DNA from: an uncultured Roseovarius sp. | GTDB taxonomy: Bacteria > Pseudomonadota > Alphaproteobacteria > Rhodobacterales > Rhodobacteraceae | Direction of reading: 5' to 3' | Assembly (NCBI GenBank): GCA_934501475.1 | Contig: CAKSUL010000001.1 | Span: 1 to 64,000 of the forward strand | Length of the DNA: 64,000 nt | Part shown: piece by piece, positions 24,976-34,607 of the stretch | How the letters are laid out: each line of letters begins with the position of its first letter | How positions within the stretch are numbered: the first letter of the stretch is position 1 | The notes under the pieces: model-generated | Told to the model about the DNA's origin: nothing | The model's input: the letters and a program-made list of their open reading frames with translations, nothing else | Databases searched by the model: none | Made by a program: the position numbers and the translations under genes

Positions 24976-25869
24976 ATGGGCGACAGCATCGACGGATCTT
25001 CTAGTGCAGCGCAGGGCGCGCAGGCACAGAGGCCAACAGACGAAGACGACCAGACCGGGTTCTTCAGGCGCATCATCGGCGCCTTCACCAACGGCGACCC
25101 GGATGAAAATAGCGACAGCGCCGCTGACAACGCTGCGGGAGTGCGGGACATGCCCGGCCTTCTCAATCTGCGTCACAAGGTGGTCGAGGACGTGGCCATT
25201 CCCAAGGCCGATATCGTCTCGGTGCCGGTGGATATCGGCAAGGAGGATCTGGTGCAGGTGTTTCGCCAAAGCGGCATGACCCGCCTGCCGGTCTATCAGG
25301 GCACGCTGGATTCCCCGGTCGGCATGGTCCATCTCAAGGATTTCGCGCTAAGGCACGGGTTCAACGGGGTTGGCGGGACGTTCTCGCTGGAAGAGATCCT
25401 GCGCCCGGTGCTCTATGTGCCGCCGTCGATGCCGATCGGTGTGTTGTTGCAGAAAATGCAGACCGAGCGGCGGCATATGGCGTTGGTGATTGACGAATAT
25501 GGCGGCGTGGACGGGCTGCTCACCATCGAGGATCTGATCGAACAGGTGGTCGGTGAGATCGAGGACGAACATGACATCGACGAAGGCAACTATTGGACGC
25601 TTGAGCGGCCGGGCAGCTATATCGCGCGCTCAAAGACCCCGCTTGACGAATTCGAGGCCGAGATCGGCCTGTCGCTGACCGATGTCGATGACGTGGACGA
25701 AGAGGAAATAGACACCCTTGGCGGGCTGGTCTTCATGCTGCTGGGCCGGGTGCCGGTGCGCGGCGAACTGGTCGAGCATCCCAGCGGCGTCGTGATCGAG
25801 GTGCTCGAGGCCGACCCCCGCCGGATCAAGCGCGTGCGCGTGCGCCTGCCCGGCCATGGGGATGGCTGA
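24976..25869 (+). CDS. corC: CorC-like CBS-domain protein
   Basis: The 297-residue cytoplasmic protein has an N-terminal charged linker (SIDGSSSAAQGAQAQ, DEDDQTGFFRRI), two CBS domains (about 70-190; GMTRLPVYQGTLDSPVGMVHLKDF, MALVIDEYGGVDGLLTIEDLIEQVVGEI) and a C-terminal CorC/HlyC domain. It lacks the transmembrane DUF21 part. Proteins of this type are linked to magnesium/cobalt efflux and the gene sits upstream of lnt as in most proteobacteria. The ATG at 24976 follows an aaagaga site. Exact role is inferred from family. Confidence 0.9.
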   Translation: MGDSIDGSSSAAQGAQAQRPTDEDDQTGFFRRIIGAFTNGDPDENSDSAADNAAGVRDMPGLLNLRHKVVEDVAIPKADIVSVPVDIGKEDLVQVFRQSGMTRLPVYQGTLDSPVGMVHLKDFALRHGFNGVGGTFSLEEILRPVLYVPPSMPIGVLLQKMQTERRHMALVIDEYGGVDGLLTIEDLIEQVVGEIEDEHDIDEGNYWTLERPGSYIARSKTPLDEFEAEIGLSLTDVDDVDEEEIDTLGGLVFMLLGRVPVRGELVEHPSGVVIEVLEADPRRIKRVRVRLPGHGDG

Positions 25870-25872
25870 GAC

Positions 25873-27426
25873 GTGACTGCTGTTGCACCGGGTCTGGCCG
25901 AACGGTTGTCGGGATCGTTGGCGGGATGGTTGTCAGGGCTGGGCGCGCGGCGGTTTTATCTTCTTTGCGCTGCATTGGGGGCGCTGGCGGCCACCGGTCA
26001 GGCGCCCCTGGGGCTGTGGGCGCTGACGCTGATCGCGCTGGCCTGTCTTTACGCGCTCTTTGCCAATGCGGCGACGCTGCGCCGGGCCACGCTGATCGGG
26101 CTGGCCGGGGGCACCGGGTATTTTGCCGTCTCGCTCAACTGGATCGTCGAGCCGTTTCTGGTGGATGTCGCGCGCCATGGCTGGATGGCGCCCTTTGCGC
26201 TGGTCTTCATGGCGATGGGCATGGCGCTGTTCTGGGCTCTTGGCTTTGGCCTGGTGCGGTGGCTGCGCGGTGGGGCGCTGGCCTGGATCGCGGCGCTATG
26301 CGCAACCGAGGCGCTGCGCGGCGTGATCTTTACCGGGTTTCCCTGGGCGCAGGTGGGTCACGTCTGGATCGACACGCCGATGCTGCACTGGGCCGGGGTG
26401 GGGGGCGCGCTGCTCTTGTGCCTGATCACGCTGGGCGGGGCGGTGGCGCTCTGGGCCGTTTGCGCCCCGTCGGCGGGGCATCGCCGCGCCTTTGGCGCTG
26501 CGGGTCTGGCGCTGCTGGGCGCGCTCTATCTGGGCGGGCCGCTGGTGGCGCGCGGGGTGGCGACACCGCCGGACGCCCCGGTCGTGCGCCTGATCCAGCC
26601 CAATGCGGCGCAGCATGAAAAATGGGCCGAGGACAAGATCCAGTTCTTTTTCGACCGCCAGATCGAATATACCGGCGCGGGGGCGCGCCCTGATCTGGTG
26701 GTGTGGCCGGAAACATCGGTGCCGGTGATCCTGAACCGGGCCGAGGGCACATTGGCCTATATCGCCGAGGCGGCGCGCGGGGTGCCGGTGGTGGTCGGCG
26801 TGCAGCGCTTTGAGGGGCCGCGCCTGTTCAACTCGCTGGCGCTGCTGACACCCGAGGGGCGGGTGGACGCGCTTTATGACAAGCATCATCTGGTGCCGTT
26901 CGGCGAATACATTCCCTTTGGCGACCTGCTCAAACGCTTTGGGCTGCGCGGATTGGCCGCGCAGGATGGCAACGGCTATTCCTCGGGGCCGGGGGCGCGC
27001 ACGATTTCGCTGGGTGATCTGGGGATTGCGCTGCCGTTGATCTGTTACGAGGGGGTGTTTCCGCATGACGTGGCCGCCGCACCCGAGCGGGCCGACTTCA
27101 TGCTGCTGATCACCAATGATGCGTGGTTCGGGCGGCTGTCCGGCCCCTATCAACACCTTGCGCAGGCCCGGTTGCGCAGCGCCGAACAGGGCCTGCCGAT
27201 GATCCGGGTCGCCAATACCGGCGTTTCGGCGATGATTGATGCGCGCGGGCAGATCACCGCATCGCTGCCGCTGGGGCAGGCGGGGTGGCTGGATGCGCCG
27301 CTGCCGCCCCCGCGTGCGCCGACGGTCTATGCGCTGTCGGGCGATGCGCCGGTGCTGACCCTGATGGCGCTGGTTCTGGGCGTGGCGGGCTGGCGGGGCA
27401 GACGCAGGGGCCGCGCGGCGCATTGA
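25873..27426 (+). CDS. lnt: Apolipoprotein N-acyltransferase
   Basis: This 517-residue inner membrane enzyme adds the third acyl chain to lipoproteins. The N-terminal half has about six to eight membrane helices; the C-terminal half is a nitrilase-fold periplasmic domain with the Glu-Lys-Cys triad in LVVWPETSVP, LYDKHHLVPFGEYIP and LICYEGVFP. It starts with GTG just after corC. The lipoproteins in the window (SPOR protein, 22380 lipoprotein) would be clients. Confidence 0.95.
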   Translation: MTAVAPGLAERLSGSLAGWLSGLGARRFYLLCAALGALAATGQAPLGLWALTLIALACLYALFANAATLRRATLIGLAGGTGYFAVSLNWIVEPFLVDVARHGWMAPFALVFMAMGMALFWALGFGLVRWLRGGALAWIAALCATEALRGVIFTGFPWAQVGHVWIDTPMLHWAGVGGALLLCLITLGGAVALWAVCAPSAGHRRAFGAAGLALLGALYLGGPLVARGVATPPDAPVVRLIQPNAAQHEKWAEDKIQFFFDRQIEYTGAGARPDLVVWPETSVPVILNRAEGTLAYIAEAARGVPVVVGVQRFEGPRLFNSLALLTPEGRVDALYDKHHLVPFGEYIPFGDLLKRFGLRGLAAQDGNGYSSGPGARTISLGDLGIALPLICYEGVFPHDVAAAPERADFMLLITNDAWFGRLSGPYQHLAQARLRSAEQGLPMIRVANTGVSAMIDARGQITASLPLGQAGWLDAPLPPPRAPTVYALSGDAPVLTLMALVLGVAGWRGRRRGRAAH

Positions 27427-27548
27427 CCCGGTGCCACCGGGTTTGCACGCCATGTGTGATCCGCGCGAAACGCTGCGCGCCCAAGAGATTTGGCCAACCG
27501 CATTAGCGATTGACGGGGCCGCATAGCGCGCGTAACGAAGCGCGAACA

Positions 27549-27593
27549 CCGTCACAACGGCTTCCTGGCGTGACGGATTTACACAATGGAGCG
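27549..27593 (+). promoter_or_regulatory. SAM/SAH-type riboswitch in the metK leader
   Basis: A perfect 7-bp stem ccgtcac/gtgacgg (27549-27555 with 27570-27576) encloses the loop aacggcttcctggc. The Shine-Dalgarno region aatggagc (27585-27592) can pair with ggcttcc of the loop, forming the H-type pseudoknot typical of the short SAM/SAH riboswitch known upstream of metK in Rhodobacterales. Ligand binding would hide the ribosome site and lower metK translation. Recognition is from memory of the motif; the ATG is 6 bp downstream of the pseudoknot. Confidence 0.85.
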
Positions 27594-27598
27594 ATTTC

Positions 27599-28792
27599 AT
27601 GGCCAGACAGAACTATATCTTCACCTCTGAATCCGTATCAGAGGGACACCCGGACAAGGTGTGCGACCGCATCTCCGACGCCGTTCTCGATGCATTCCTG
27701 GCCGTTGAGCCCGAAGCGCGCGTCGCCGCCGAGACATTTGCCACCACCAACCGTGTCGTCATCGGCGGCGAAGTGCGCCTGCACGACGAGGACAAGCTGA
27801 TCGCGCTCAAGGACAGCATGGCCGAGGTGGTGCGCGCCTGCGTCAGGGAAATCGGCTATGAGCAAGACAAGTTCCACTGGCGCACCCTCGAGGTGACGAA
27901 CCTTCTGCATGCGCAGTCCAAGGATATCGCCCAGGGCGTCGATCAGAGCGAGGGCAAGGACGAGGGCGCCGGCGATCAGGGCATCATGTTCGGCCACGCC
28001 ACCCGCGAGACCGAGGCGCTGATGCCCGCGCCGATCCAGTACAGCCATGCGGTCCTGCGCCGCCTTGCCGAAGTGCGCAAGGACGGAACCGAGCCGATGC
28101 TGGGCCCGGATGCCAAAAGCCAGCTGTCGATCATCTATCGTGACGGCAAGCCGGTGGGCGTCAGCTCGATCGTGCTCAGCACACAGCACTCTGCGGTCCA
28201 TGAGGGCAAGACGCTCACTCCGGGCGATATCCGCGCCATCGTCGAGCCCTATATCCGCGAGGTCCTGCCCGAGGGCTGGCTGAGCAACGAAACCGAATGG
28301 CATGTGAACCCCACCGGCATCTTCGTGATCGGCGGCCCCGATGGCGACGCGGGCCTGACCGGGCGCAAGATCATCGTCGATACCTATGGCGGTGCGGCCC
28401 CGCATGGCGGCGGCGCGTTTTCCGGCAAGGACCCGACCAAGGTCGACCGCTCGGCCGCCTATGCGGCGCGCTACCTGGCCAAGAACGTCGTGGCGGCGGG
28501 GATGGCGGACAAATGCACCATCCAGCTCAGCTATGCGATCGGCGTCAGCAAACCGCTGTCGATCTATGCCGAGACCTATGGCACCGGCGAAGTGCCCCCG
28601 GCCCAGATCGAAAAGGCGATTGCCGCCTCGATGGACCTGACCCCGCGCGGCATCCGCCAGCATCTCAAGCTGAACCATTCGATCTATGCACGCACCGCCG
28701 CCTATGGCCATTTCGGGCGGGAGCCCGAATCCGATGGCGGGTTCAGCTGGGAATGCACCGATCTGATCGAAACGCTGAAAAGCAACGTTTGA
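27599..28792 (+). CDS. metK: S-adenosylmethionine synthetase
   Basis: The 397-residue enzyme makes SAM from methionine and ATP. Family motifs include [21 protein letters not shown] at the start, [12 protein letters not shown] (GAGDQG signature) and [23 protein letters not shown]. It is preceded by a SAM/SAH riboswitch, giving product feedback. Many alphaproteobacteria have trmB right after metK; here a terminator and a convergent peptidase gene follow instead. Confidence 0.98.
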   Translation: MARQNYIFTSESVSEGHPDKVCDRISDAVLDAFLAVEPEARVAAETFATTNRVVIGGEVRLHDEDKLIALKDSMAEVVRACVREIGYEQDKFHWRTLEVTNLLHAQSKDIAQGVDQSEGKDEGAGDQGIMFGHATRETEALMPAPIQYSHAVLRRLAEVRKDGTEPMLGPDAKSQLSIIYRDGKPVGVSSIVLSTQHSAVHEGKTLTPGDIRAIVEPYIREVLPEGWLSNETEWHVNPTGIFVIGGPDGDAGLTGRKIIVDTYGGAAPHGGGAFSGKDPTKVDRSAAYAARYLAKNVVAAGMADKCTIQLSYAIGVSKPLSIYAETYGTGEVPPAQIEKAIAASMDLTPRGIRQHLKLNHSIYARTAAYGHFGREPESDGGFSWECTDLIETLKSNV

Positions 28793-28802
28793 CGATCCAC
28801 AA

Positions 28803-28830
28803 GGGCGGGCCTGATGGCCTGCCCTGTCCT
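28803..28830 (+). terminator. Probable rho-independent terminator of metK
   Basis: gggcgggcc (28803-28811) pairs with ggcctgccc (28816-28824) across a TGAT loop with one G-U pair, followed by tgtcctttcct. It is 10 bp after the metK stop. Confidence 0.75.
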
Positions 28831-29007
28831 TTCCTACCCTACCCTGTGCGGGTGTGGACTATGCTCACGATCCGAATTGCGACGATAGCGGACTGGTCGG
28901 CAGTGCCGGCACGGGATCCATCCAATTCGCGGCAGTGACGCCGCACCGGTGCAGGCCGGCCGGTGGTTCGCAACAGATGTATCGCGCGTGGCAAGGTCGC
29001 GTCGATT

Positions 29008-29064
29008 TGAGTATTTTTACAAAGAAGAAGGGCAGGGCGCGGTCTTCTTCTTGCTTCAAATATC
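29008..29064. repeat. GAGTATTTTT/AAGAAGAA repeat, inverted pair
   Basis: tgagtatttttacaaagaag (from 29008) is followed, after about 13 bases, by a rough inverted copy (tcttcttcttgcttcaaata, 29043-29062). The same outer sequence occurs at 33659 and 53296. It lies in the gap between convergent genes, where it could fold as a bidirectional hairpin. Confidence 0.6.
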
Positions 29065-29149
29065 CAGAATCCGACATCTCTCCTGAAGGGTTTCGGATTT
29101 GATCTGAGGCAGGGATCAGATGCAAAACGCCCATGACCTTGAAAGGGCT

Positions 29150-30283
29150 TTAGCCCAGCACCGGCAGTTCGCGCGCTGAAAATTGGGTGAGCGGTTCCGG
29201 CGCGCCGTCACGGATGACGATCACCTCTTCATGAACCATGATCCGGCCGGGTTTGACGGTCAGCCCCGGTTCCAGAGTGATGACCATGCCAGGGTGCAGG
29301 ATCGTGGCGTCATCGGCATTCAGGGACAGACCTTCGGTCAGGTGCAGGCCCAGGCCATGGCCCAGGCGCCCGGCATCGTCACCCGTGCCGGTGATCGCGG
29401 CCATGGCGTGAAACACATCTGATGCGCGTGCGCCGGGGCGGGCGGCGGCGAGGCCGGCGGCGCTGGCCTCGATCAGGCGGGCATGGGCCGAGGCGGCGGC
29501 CGGCGTGGCGGGGCCGAGCGTGAAGTTGCGGTCGAAATCGCAGAAATACCCGTCGTGCACGGCGCCGGTGTCCAGCATCAGGATGTCGCCCCGCGCAAGC
29601 GGGCGCTCGTCAGCCGGCGAGATCACATCGCCATAGCCATCGGGGCCGGCGCCGCCCGCGAGATAGGGCACCCAATCGGCCCCTTCCTCAAGCAGCAGGC
29701 GCTGGAAATCGCGAAACACCTGTGACAGCGCGATGTCGGGCGCGGCGATCTCGCCGACCCGCGCGAAGGCCCGTCCGGCGATGGCGCATGTGGTGGCGAT
29801 CTTGGCGATTTCGGCCTCGGATTTGATCTGGCGCAGGTCGGCCACGATCATGGCGTCATCCCTGAAGCTCAGCCCGCTGAGCGCCCTCACGCGGTCATAA
29901 TCGGCCAGGGGCATGCGCAAATGGGTTTCATATCCCGAAGGCACGCCGACCGGCCCGCCGATCTCGCGCAGGGTATCGGCCAGCAGGGTCACGCCGTCAT
30001 CCAGGGGTGTCGGGGCGGGCCAGGTGCGGATGTCCATGACCCAGGTCTGCGCCATCAGGGCCGCACCGATCGAAGGAATCACCGCGACCGGCGCGCCGTT
30101 GGCGGGCAGGATCAGAAACCAGGGCCTGCTCGGGCTTTCCCAGAACCGGGTGAGAAAGCCGCTGAAATAAAGCAGATCGGTTGCGGTGCTCAGCAGGATC
30201 GCGCCCAGCCCCGCCTCGGCCATGCGCGCCTGCGCGGCGTTCAGCCGGGCGCGGTATTCTGCGGCTCCGAAACCGCGTGTCAT
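29150..30283 (-). CDS. M24-family metallopeptidase (Xaa-Pro dipeptidase/ectoine hydrolase-like)
   Basis: The 377-residue protein has a creatinase N-terminal domain (GLGAILLSTATDLLYFSGFLTRFWESPSRPW) and the pita-bread M24 domain with metal ligands Asp and Asp in MLDTGAVHDGYFCDFDRNF, His in LGHGLGLHLTE, Glu in ITLEPGL and Glu in MVHEEVIVI. It hydrolyses Xaa-Pro peptides or a related amide such as ectoine in the DoeA branch. Its start forms an ATGA overlap with the end of the PLP-lyase gene upstream, so the two act together. No ectoine transporter or other doe gene is in view, so the substrate is open. Confidence 0.85.
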   Translation of the reverse strand: MTRGFGAAEYRARLNAAQARMAEAGLGAILLSTATDLLYFSGFLTRFWESPSRPWFLILPANGAPVAVIPSIGAALMAQTWVMDIRTWPAPTPLDDGVTLLADTLREIGGPVGVPSGYETHLRMPLADYDRVRALSGLSFRDDAMIVADLRQIKSEAEIAKIATTCAIAGRAFARVGEIAAPDIALSQVFRDFQRLLLEEGADWVPYLAGGAGPDGYGDVISPADERPLARGDILMLDTGAVHDGYFCDFDRNFTLGPATPAAASAHARLIEASAAGLAAARPGARASDVFHAMAAITGTGDDAGRLGHGLGLHLTEGLSLNADDATILHPGMVITLEPGLTVKPGRIMVHEEVIVIRDGAPEPLTQFSARELPVLG

Positions 30284-31326
30284 GCGGCCTCGCCCTGTTC
30301 GCTGACGATGCACAGCACGCGTGCATCCGCGCCCAAACCCATCTGCTGCATCGCCGCCAGCCCCGCGCCGCCGGATGATGTGGTCTCCATGCCGAGTGCG
30401 GCCAGTTCGGGCAGGATCGCCGCGCCTTCCTCTTCGGAGATCAGCGCAAAGGCATCCGCGTCGCGCGCCAGCCCCTTGAGCGCGATCAGCGAGGCCTCCT
30501 TGCAATCGAGGCGCCCCATATGCGAGGTCGGCCCCCGTGTCGTGACCATGTGGCCCGCGTCGATGCACGCATGAAGCGCGGGCGCGACCTGCGGTTCGAC
30601 CACGATGATGCGCGGCGCATCGCCCCAAGCCTTGCGAAACAGCGCCGCGCAGGCCCCGGCCAGGCCGCCGACACCGGCCTGCAGAAAGATATGCGTCGGC
30701 ACAACGGGCATCTGGCGCACGGTTTCCGCCGCCAGCGCCAGATAGCCCTCCATCAGGCGGTGGGGCAGGTCCAGATACCCGTCCCAGGACGTGTCCGACA
30801 AGAGCGTCCAGCCGTTATCCTCGGCACCCTTGAGCGCGGCGGCCATGCTGGCCTCGTAATCGTCGCCCGCGCGCACCACCTCGGCGCCCTTGTCGCGCAG
30901 TCGGCGGGCAAACCCTTCGGGGACGGTCGATGCGAGATAGATCACCGCGCGCGCGCCGAACGCCTTGGCCCCGGCTGCCACCGACAGGCCGTGATTGCCC
31001 GCGCTGGCGGTGACATAGGTCTGCCCGCTCAGGGCGCGCGACAGATCCTGTTCGCCGGTTTTCGCACCGCTTTGCACGGCGTGATGGGCGATCACATAGG
31101 CCGCGCCGAGGGCCTTGAAACTGCCCAGCCCCATGCGCGCGCGCTCATCCTTGACCCAGATCTGCGGGTCAAGCCCCTCAAGCCGGGTCAGCGGTGTTTC
31201 CCCCGCTTTGGGGCAGCGCGCCAACAGGGCCTCGGGGGCGGCGGCGTCGATGCTGGGGGCTGGCACATCGGCGAGGGCCGGATCGCTCAGCCCGGCACCG
31301 CGCCACGGATTTTCAAGAATGTCCAT
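30280..31326 (-). CDS. PLP-dependent ammonia-lyase, diaminopropionate ammonia-lyase-like
   Basis: This 348-residue fold-type II PLP enzyme carries ERARMGLGSFKALGAAYV (PLP lysine), TASAGNHGLSVAAGAKAFG, DTSWDGYLDLPHRLMEGY and the phosphate cup QAGVGGLAGA. DTSWDGY and the MEGY stretch are features I associate with diaminopropionate ammonia-lyase (DpaL). It would produce pyruvate or a keto acid plus ammonia. It is the first gene of a two-gene reverse unit with the M24 peptidase, divergent from purL. Confidence 0.82.
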   Translation of the reverse strand: MDILENPWRGAGLSDPALADVPAPSIDAAAPEALLARCPKAGETPLTRLEGLDPQIWVKDERARMGLGSFKALGAAYVIAHHAVQSGAKTGEQDLSRALSGQTYVTASAGNHGLSVAAGAKAFGARAVIYLASTVPEGFARRLRDKGAEVVRAGDDYEASMAAALKGAEDNGWTLLSDTSWDGYLDLPHRLMEGYLALAAETVRQMPVVPTHIFLQAGVGGLAGACAALFRKAWGDAPRIIVVEPQVAPALHACIDAGHMVTTRGPTSHMGRLDCKEASLIALKGLARDADAFALISEEEGAAILPELAALGMETTSSGGAGLAAMQQMGLGADARVLCIVSEQGEAA

Positions 31327-31474
31327 GTTGTTCCCTTCTGGTTCCCCTCAATAGGACGGACAAAACCGCGCAGCGTCAAGCCTGAGCCGCCCGGAGCGCC
31401 ACTCGCCCCTTTCCCCTCGCTGCGCAATGGCCTAAAGAGGCGACAAACACGCCATATGCGGGAGATTTGTCCAA

Positions 31475-33640
31475 ATGCAGGACCCGGCCATCACACCCGA
31501 ACTGATCGAGGCCCACGGCCTCAAACCCGATGAATACGCCCGCATCCTCGAGATCATCGGACGTGAGCCCAGTTTCACCGAACTGGGGATTTTCTCGGCC
31601 ATGTGGAACGAGCATTGTTCCTATAAATCCTCGAAGAAATGGCTGCGCACCCTGCCCACGACAGGGCCGCAGGTGATCTGTGGCCCCGGTGAAAACGCCG
31701 GTATCGTCGATATCGGCGACGGGCAATGCGTGGTGTTCAAGATGGAAAGCCACAATCACCCTTCCTATATCGAGCCATATCAGGGCGCGGCCACCGGGGT
31801 GGGTGGCATCCTGCGCGATGTGTTCACCATGGGCGCGCGCCCGATCGCGGCGATGAATTCGCTCAGTTTCGGCTCACCCGATCATCCCAAGACGCGCCAG
31901 TTGTTGCATGGTGTGGTGTCGGGCATCGGCGGCTACGGCAACGCGTTCGGCGTGCCGACCGTTGGCGGTGAACTGCGCTTTGATCCTGCCTATAACGGCA
32001 ATTGCCTGGTCAATGCCTTTGCCGCCGGGCTGGCCGATACCGACAAGATTTTCTACTCCGCCGCGTCCGGCGTCGGAATGCCGGTGGTGTATCTGGGCGC
32101 CAAGACCGGGCGTGACGGGGTGGGCGGGGCCACCATGGCCAGCGCCGAATTCGACGATACGATCGAAGAAAAGCGCCCGACCGTGCAGGTCGGGGATCCG
32201 TTCACCGAAAAGCGCCTGATGGAGGCCACGCTGGAGCTGATGGCGACGGGTGCGGTGATCTCGATTCAGGATATGGGGGCGGCCGGGCTGACCTGCTCGG
32301 CGGTGGAAATGGGTGACAAGGGCGGGCTGGGCGTGCGGCTGAACCTGAACGCGGTGCCGCAGCGCGAAGAGAACATGACCGCCTATGAGATGATGCTGTC
32401 GGAATCCCAGGAACGCATGTTGATGGTGCTCAACCCCGCGCTCGAGTCCGAGGCGCGCGCCGTGTTCGAGAAATGGGACCTCGATTTCGCCATTGTCGGT
32501 GAAACCATCGCCGAAGACCGCTTTCTGGTGATGCATCACAACAGCGTCATGGCGGATCTGCCGCTGGCGACGCTGTCGGGCTCTGCCCCCGAATATGACC
32601 GCCCCTGGGTCGAAACGGTGCCCGCAACCCCGCTCGATGCCGCAACCGTGCCCGAAGTGGACGCGATCGACGCGCTGCGGGTGCTGATCTCATCGCCGAA
32701 TTACTGCTCGCGCGAATGGGTTTATGAGCAATATGACACGATGGTCATGGCCGATACGGTGCGCGGGCCGGGCCTTGGCGCGGGGCTGATCCGGGTGCAT
32801 GGCACCGAAAAGTTGCTGGCCTTCACCTCGGATGTGACGCCGCGCTATGTCGAGGCCAATCCGGAAATGGGCGGCAAACAGGCCGTGGCCGAGGCCTATC
32901 GCAACCTGACCGCATTGGGCGCGCGGCCCCTGGCCACCACCGACAACCTCAATTTCGGCAATCCGGAAAAGCCAGAAATCATGGGGCAATTCGTCGGCGC
33001 GATCAAAGGTATCGGCGCGGCGGTGGCGGCGCTCGACATGCCGATCGTGTCGGGCAACGTCTCGCTTTACAACGAAACCGATGGCGCCGCGATCCTGCCA
33101 ACCCCGACCATCGGCGCGGTCGGGCTGATCGACCATATCGAAAACGCGATCATCGGCCAGGCCCGCGAAGGGCATGAGGCGCTGCTGATCGGGACAGGTG
33201 AGGGCCATCTGGGCCAATCCGCCCTGCTGGCCGAGGTGTTCGCCCGCGTCGAGGGCGACGCGCCCATGGTCGATCTTGATGCCGAAAGACGCAACGGCGA
33301 TTTCATCCGCGACAACCACAGCCTGATCCGCGCCTGCACCGATCTCGGCGACGGCGGGCTGGCCCTGGCCGCCTTCGAGATGGCCGAGGCCGCAGGCGTC
33401 GGCATCAAGCTGGAGGTGAGCGGCACCGCCGCCCTCTTTGGCGAGGACCAGGCGCGCTATCTGGTGGCGTGCAATTTCGATCAGGCCGAAGCCCTGATGA
33501 GCGCCGCCGCCGCCGCCGGCGTCACCGTCCAGAGCGTTGGACGATTTACCGGCAGGGATGTCTGCATGGGCGGATCAAGCGCGCCGTTGCAGGCGCTTTC
33601 GGAGTGCTATCGCAACGCCCTTGCCAACACCTTCGCCTGA
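31475..33640 (+). CDS. purL: Phosphoribosylformylglycinamidine synthase subunit II
   Basis: The 721-residue small-type PurL catalyses the fourth step of purine synthesis with PurQ and PurS. Motifs include [18 protein letters not shown] near the start, [24 protein letters not shown] (ATP/substrate site) and [22 protein letters not shown] in the second AIRS-like half. Length is that expected when PurS and PurQ are separate proteins; neither is nearby. The ATG at 31475 follows a gggagat site. Confidence 0.97.
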   Translation: MQDPAITPELIEAHGLKPDEYARILEIIGREPSFTELGIFSAMWNEHCSYKSSKKWLRTLPTTGPQVICGPGENAGIVDIGDGQCVVFKMESHNHPSYIEPYQGAATGVGGILRDVFTMGARPIAAMNSLSFGSPDHPKTRQLLHGVVSGIGGYGNAFGVPTVGGELRFDPAYNGNCLVNAFAAGLADTDKIFYSAASGVGMPVVYLGAKTGRDGVGGATMASAEFDDTIEEKRPTVQVGDPFTEKRLMEATLELMATGAVISIQDMGAAGLTCSAVEMGDKGGLGVRLNLNAVPQREENMTAYEMMLSESQERMLMVLNPALESEARAVFEKWDLDFAIVGETIAEDRFLVMHHNSVMADLPLATLSGSAPEYDRPWVETVPATPLDAATVPEVDAIDALRVLISSPNYCSREWVYEQYDTMVMADTVRGPGLGAGLIRVHGTEKLLAFTSDVTPRYVEANPEMGGKQAVAEAYRNLTALGARPLATTDNLNFGNPEKPEIMGQFVGAIKGIGAAVAALDMPIVSGNVSLYNETDGAAILPTPTIGAVGLIDHIENAIIGQAREGHEALLIGTGEGHLGQSALLAEVFARVEGDAPMVDLDAERRNGDFIRDNHSLIRACTDLGDGGLALAAFEMAEAAGVGIKLEVSGTAALFGEDQARYLVACNFDQAEALMSAAAAAGVTVQSVGRFTGRDVCMGGSSAPLQALSECYRNALANTFA

Positions 33641-33658
33641 GGCCGCGGTCGGGATTTT

Positions 33659-33724
33659 GAGTATTTATTGGAAAAATGAAAGGATAAGGTGAGCCTCTTG
33701 CCTTTCATTTTTCCATAAATACTC
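33659..33724. repeat. Long inverted repeat between convergent purL and ksgA
   Basis: The left arm 33659-33682 (gagtatttattggaaaaatg...) is the reverse complement of the right arm 33702-33724 apart from one extra base, leaving a 19-base loop. The predicted stem is 23 bp. It is preceded by a GC-rich patch and lies 19 bp past the purL stop and 50 bp from the ksgA stop. It lacks a clear T-run, but could serve as a bidirectional 3'-end structure. The arm start (gagtattt) matches the dispersed family at 29008 and 53296. Confidence 0.85.
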
Positions 33725-33773
33725 ATGCCGGACATGTGCCCAGGGGCGCGGCGTTGCTGTTTGTGTCAGCCCA

Positions 33774-34607
33774 TCAGATCAGGCGCGAGAAAGCGCAGAA
33801 CTGCTCAAGCGATACGGTTTCGGCCCGGTCGGTGGGGGCGATTCCCGCGGCCAGCAGGCGGTCTTCAAGATCGGGCACCAGCCCCTTGAGCGCCGAGCGC
33901 AGCATCTTGCGGCGTTGGTTGAAGGCGCGGGCGATCACATCTTGCAGCGTCTTGGCATCCGCCGGATAGCGCGGTTCGGGCAGCGCCTTGAAGTGGACCA
34001 CGGCGCTCGAGACCTTGGGCGCGGGGGTGAACGCCTCGGGGGGGAGGTGCATGACGATCTGCGGATCGCTGCGCCATTGCGCCAGAAGCGCGAGGCGCCC
34101 ATAGGCCTTGGAGCCGGGCGTGGCGACGATGCGCTGCGCCACTTCGCGCTGAAACATCAATGTCAGGCTGTCCCAGAATGGCGGCCATTGCGGCGGGGTC
34201 AGCCAGCGGATCAGCAGCTCGGTGCCGACATTGTAGGGCAGGTTCGACACCACGCGGATCGGCGGTGTCAGCTGATCCAGCGGGTTCAGGCTCAGGGCGT
34301 CTGCATTGATCACGGTGAGCCGCCCCGGATAGGCATCGGCGATCTCCTGCAGCGCCGGCAGGCAGCGCGCGTCCTTTTCAACCGCCAGCACCCGGCGCGC
34401 GCCCTGCGCGAGCAATCCGCGCGTCAGCCCACCGGGGCCGGGGCCGATCTCCAGCACGTCGCAGCCGCTGAGATCGCCCGCCTGGCGCGCGATTTTCGCG
34501 GTCAGGTTCAGGTCCAGCAGAAAATTCTGCCCCAAGGACTTGCGCGCCGACAGGCCATGGGTCGCGATCACGTCGCGCAGCGCGGGAAGGGTGTCTATCG
34601 CGCTCAT
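33774..34607 (-). CDS. rsmA: 16S rRNA A1518/A1519 dimethyltransferase
   Basis: The 277-residue KsgA/RsmA enzyme dimethylates two adjacent adenines in helix 45 of 16S rRNA. The SAM-binding region reads [25 protein letters not shown], with the catalytic [10 protein letters not shown] (NLPY motif). It starts inside the stop of pdxA (ATGA overlap), at the end of the lptF-to-ksgA reverse operon, the same order as surA-pdxA-ksgA in E. coli. Confidence 0.96.
   Translation of the reverse strand: MSAIDTLPALRDVIATHGLSARKSLGQNFLLDLNLTAKIARQAGDLSGCDVLEIGPGPGGLTRGLLAQGARRVLAVEKDARCLPALQEIADAYPGRLTVINADALSLNPLDQLTPPIRVVSNLPYNVGTELLIRWLTPPQWPPFWDSLTLMFQREVAQRIVATPGSKAYGRLALLAQWRSDPQIVMHLPPEAFTPAPKVSSAVVHFKALPEPRYPADAKTLQDVIARAFNQRRKMLRSALKGLVPDLEDRLLAAGIAPTDRAETVSLEQFCAFSRLI

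Larger units (their letters stand above)
28793..29149. other. Intergenic stretch between convergent metK and peptidase genes
   Basis: This 357-bp region holds the metK terminator (28803-28826) and a hairpin-forming repeat (29008-29064). I see no coding signal in the rest. Confidence 0.6.
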
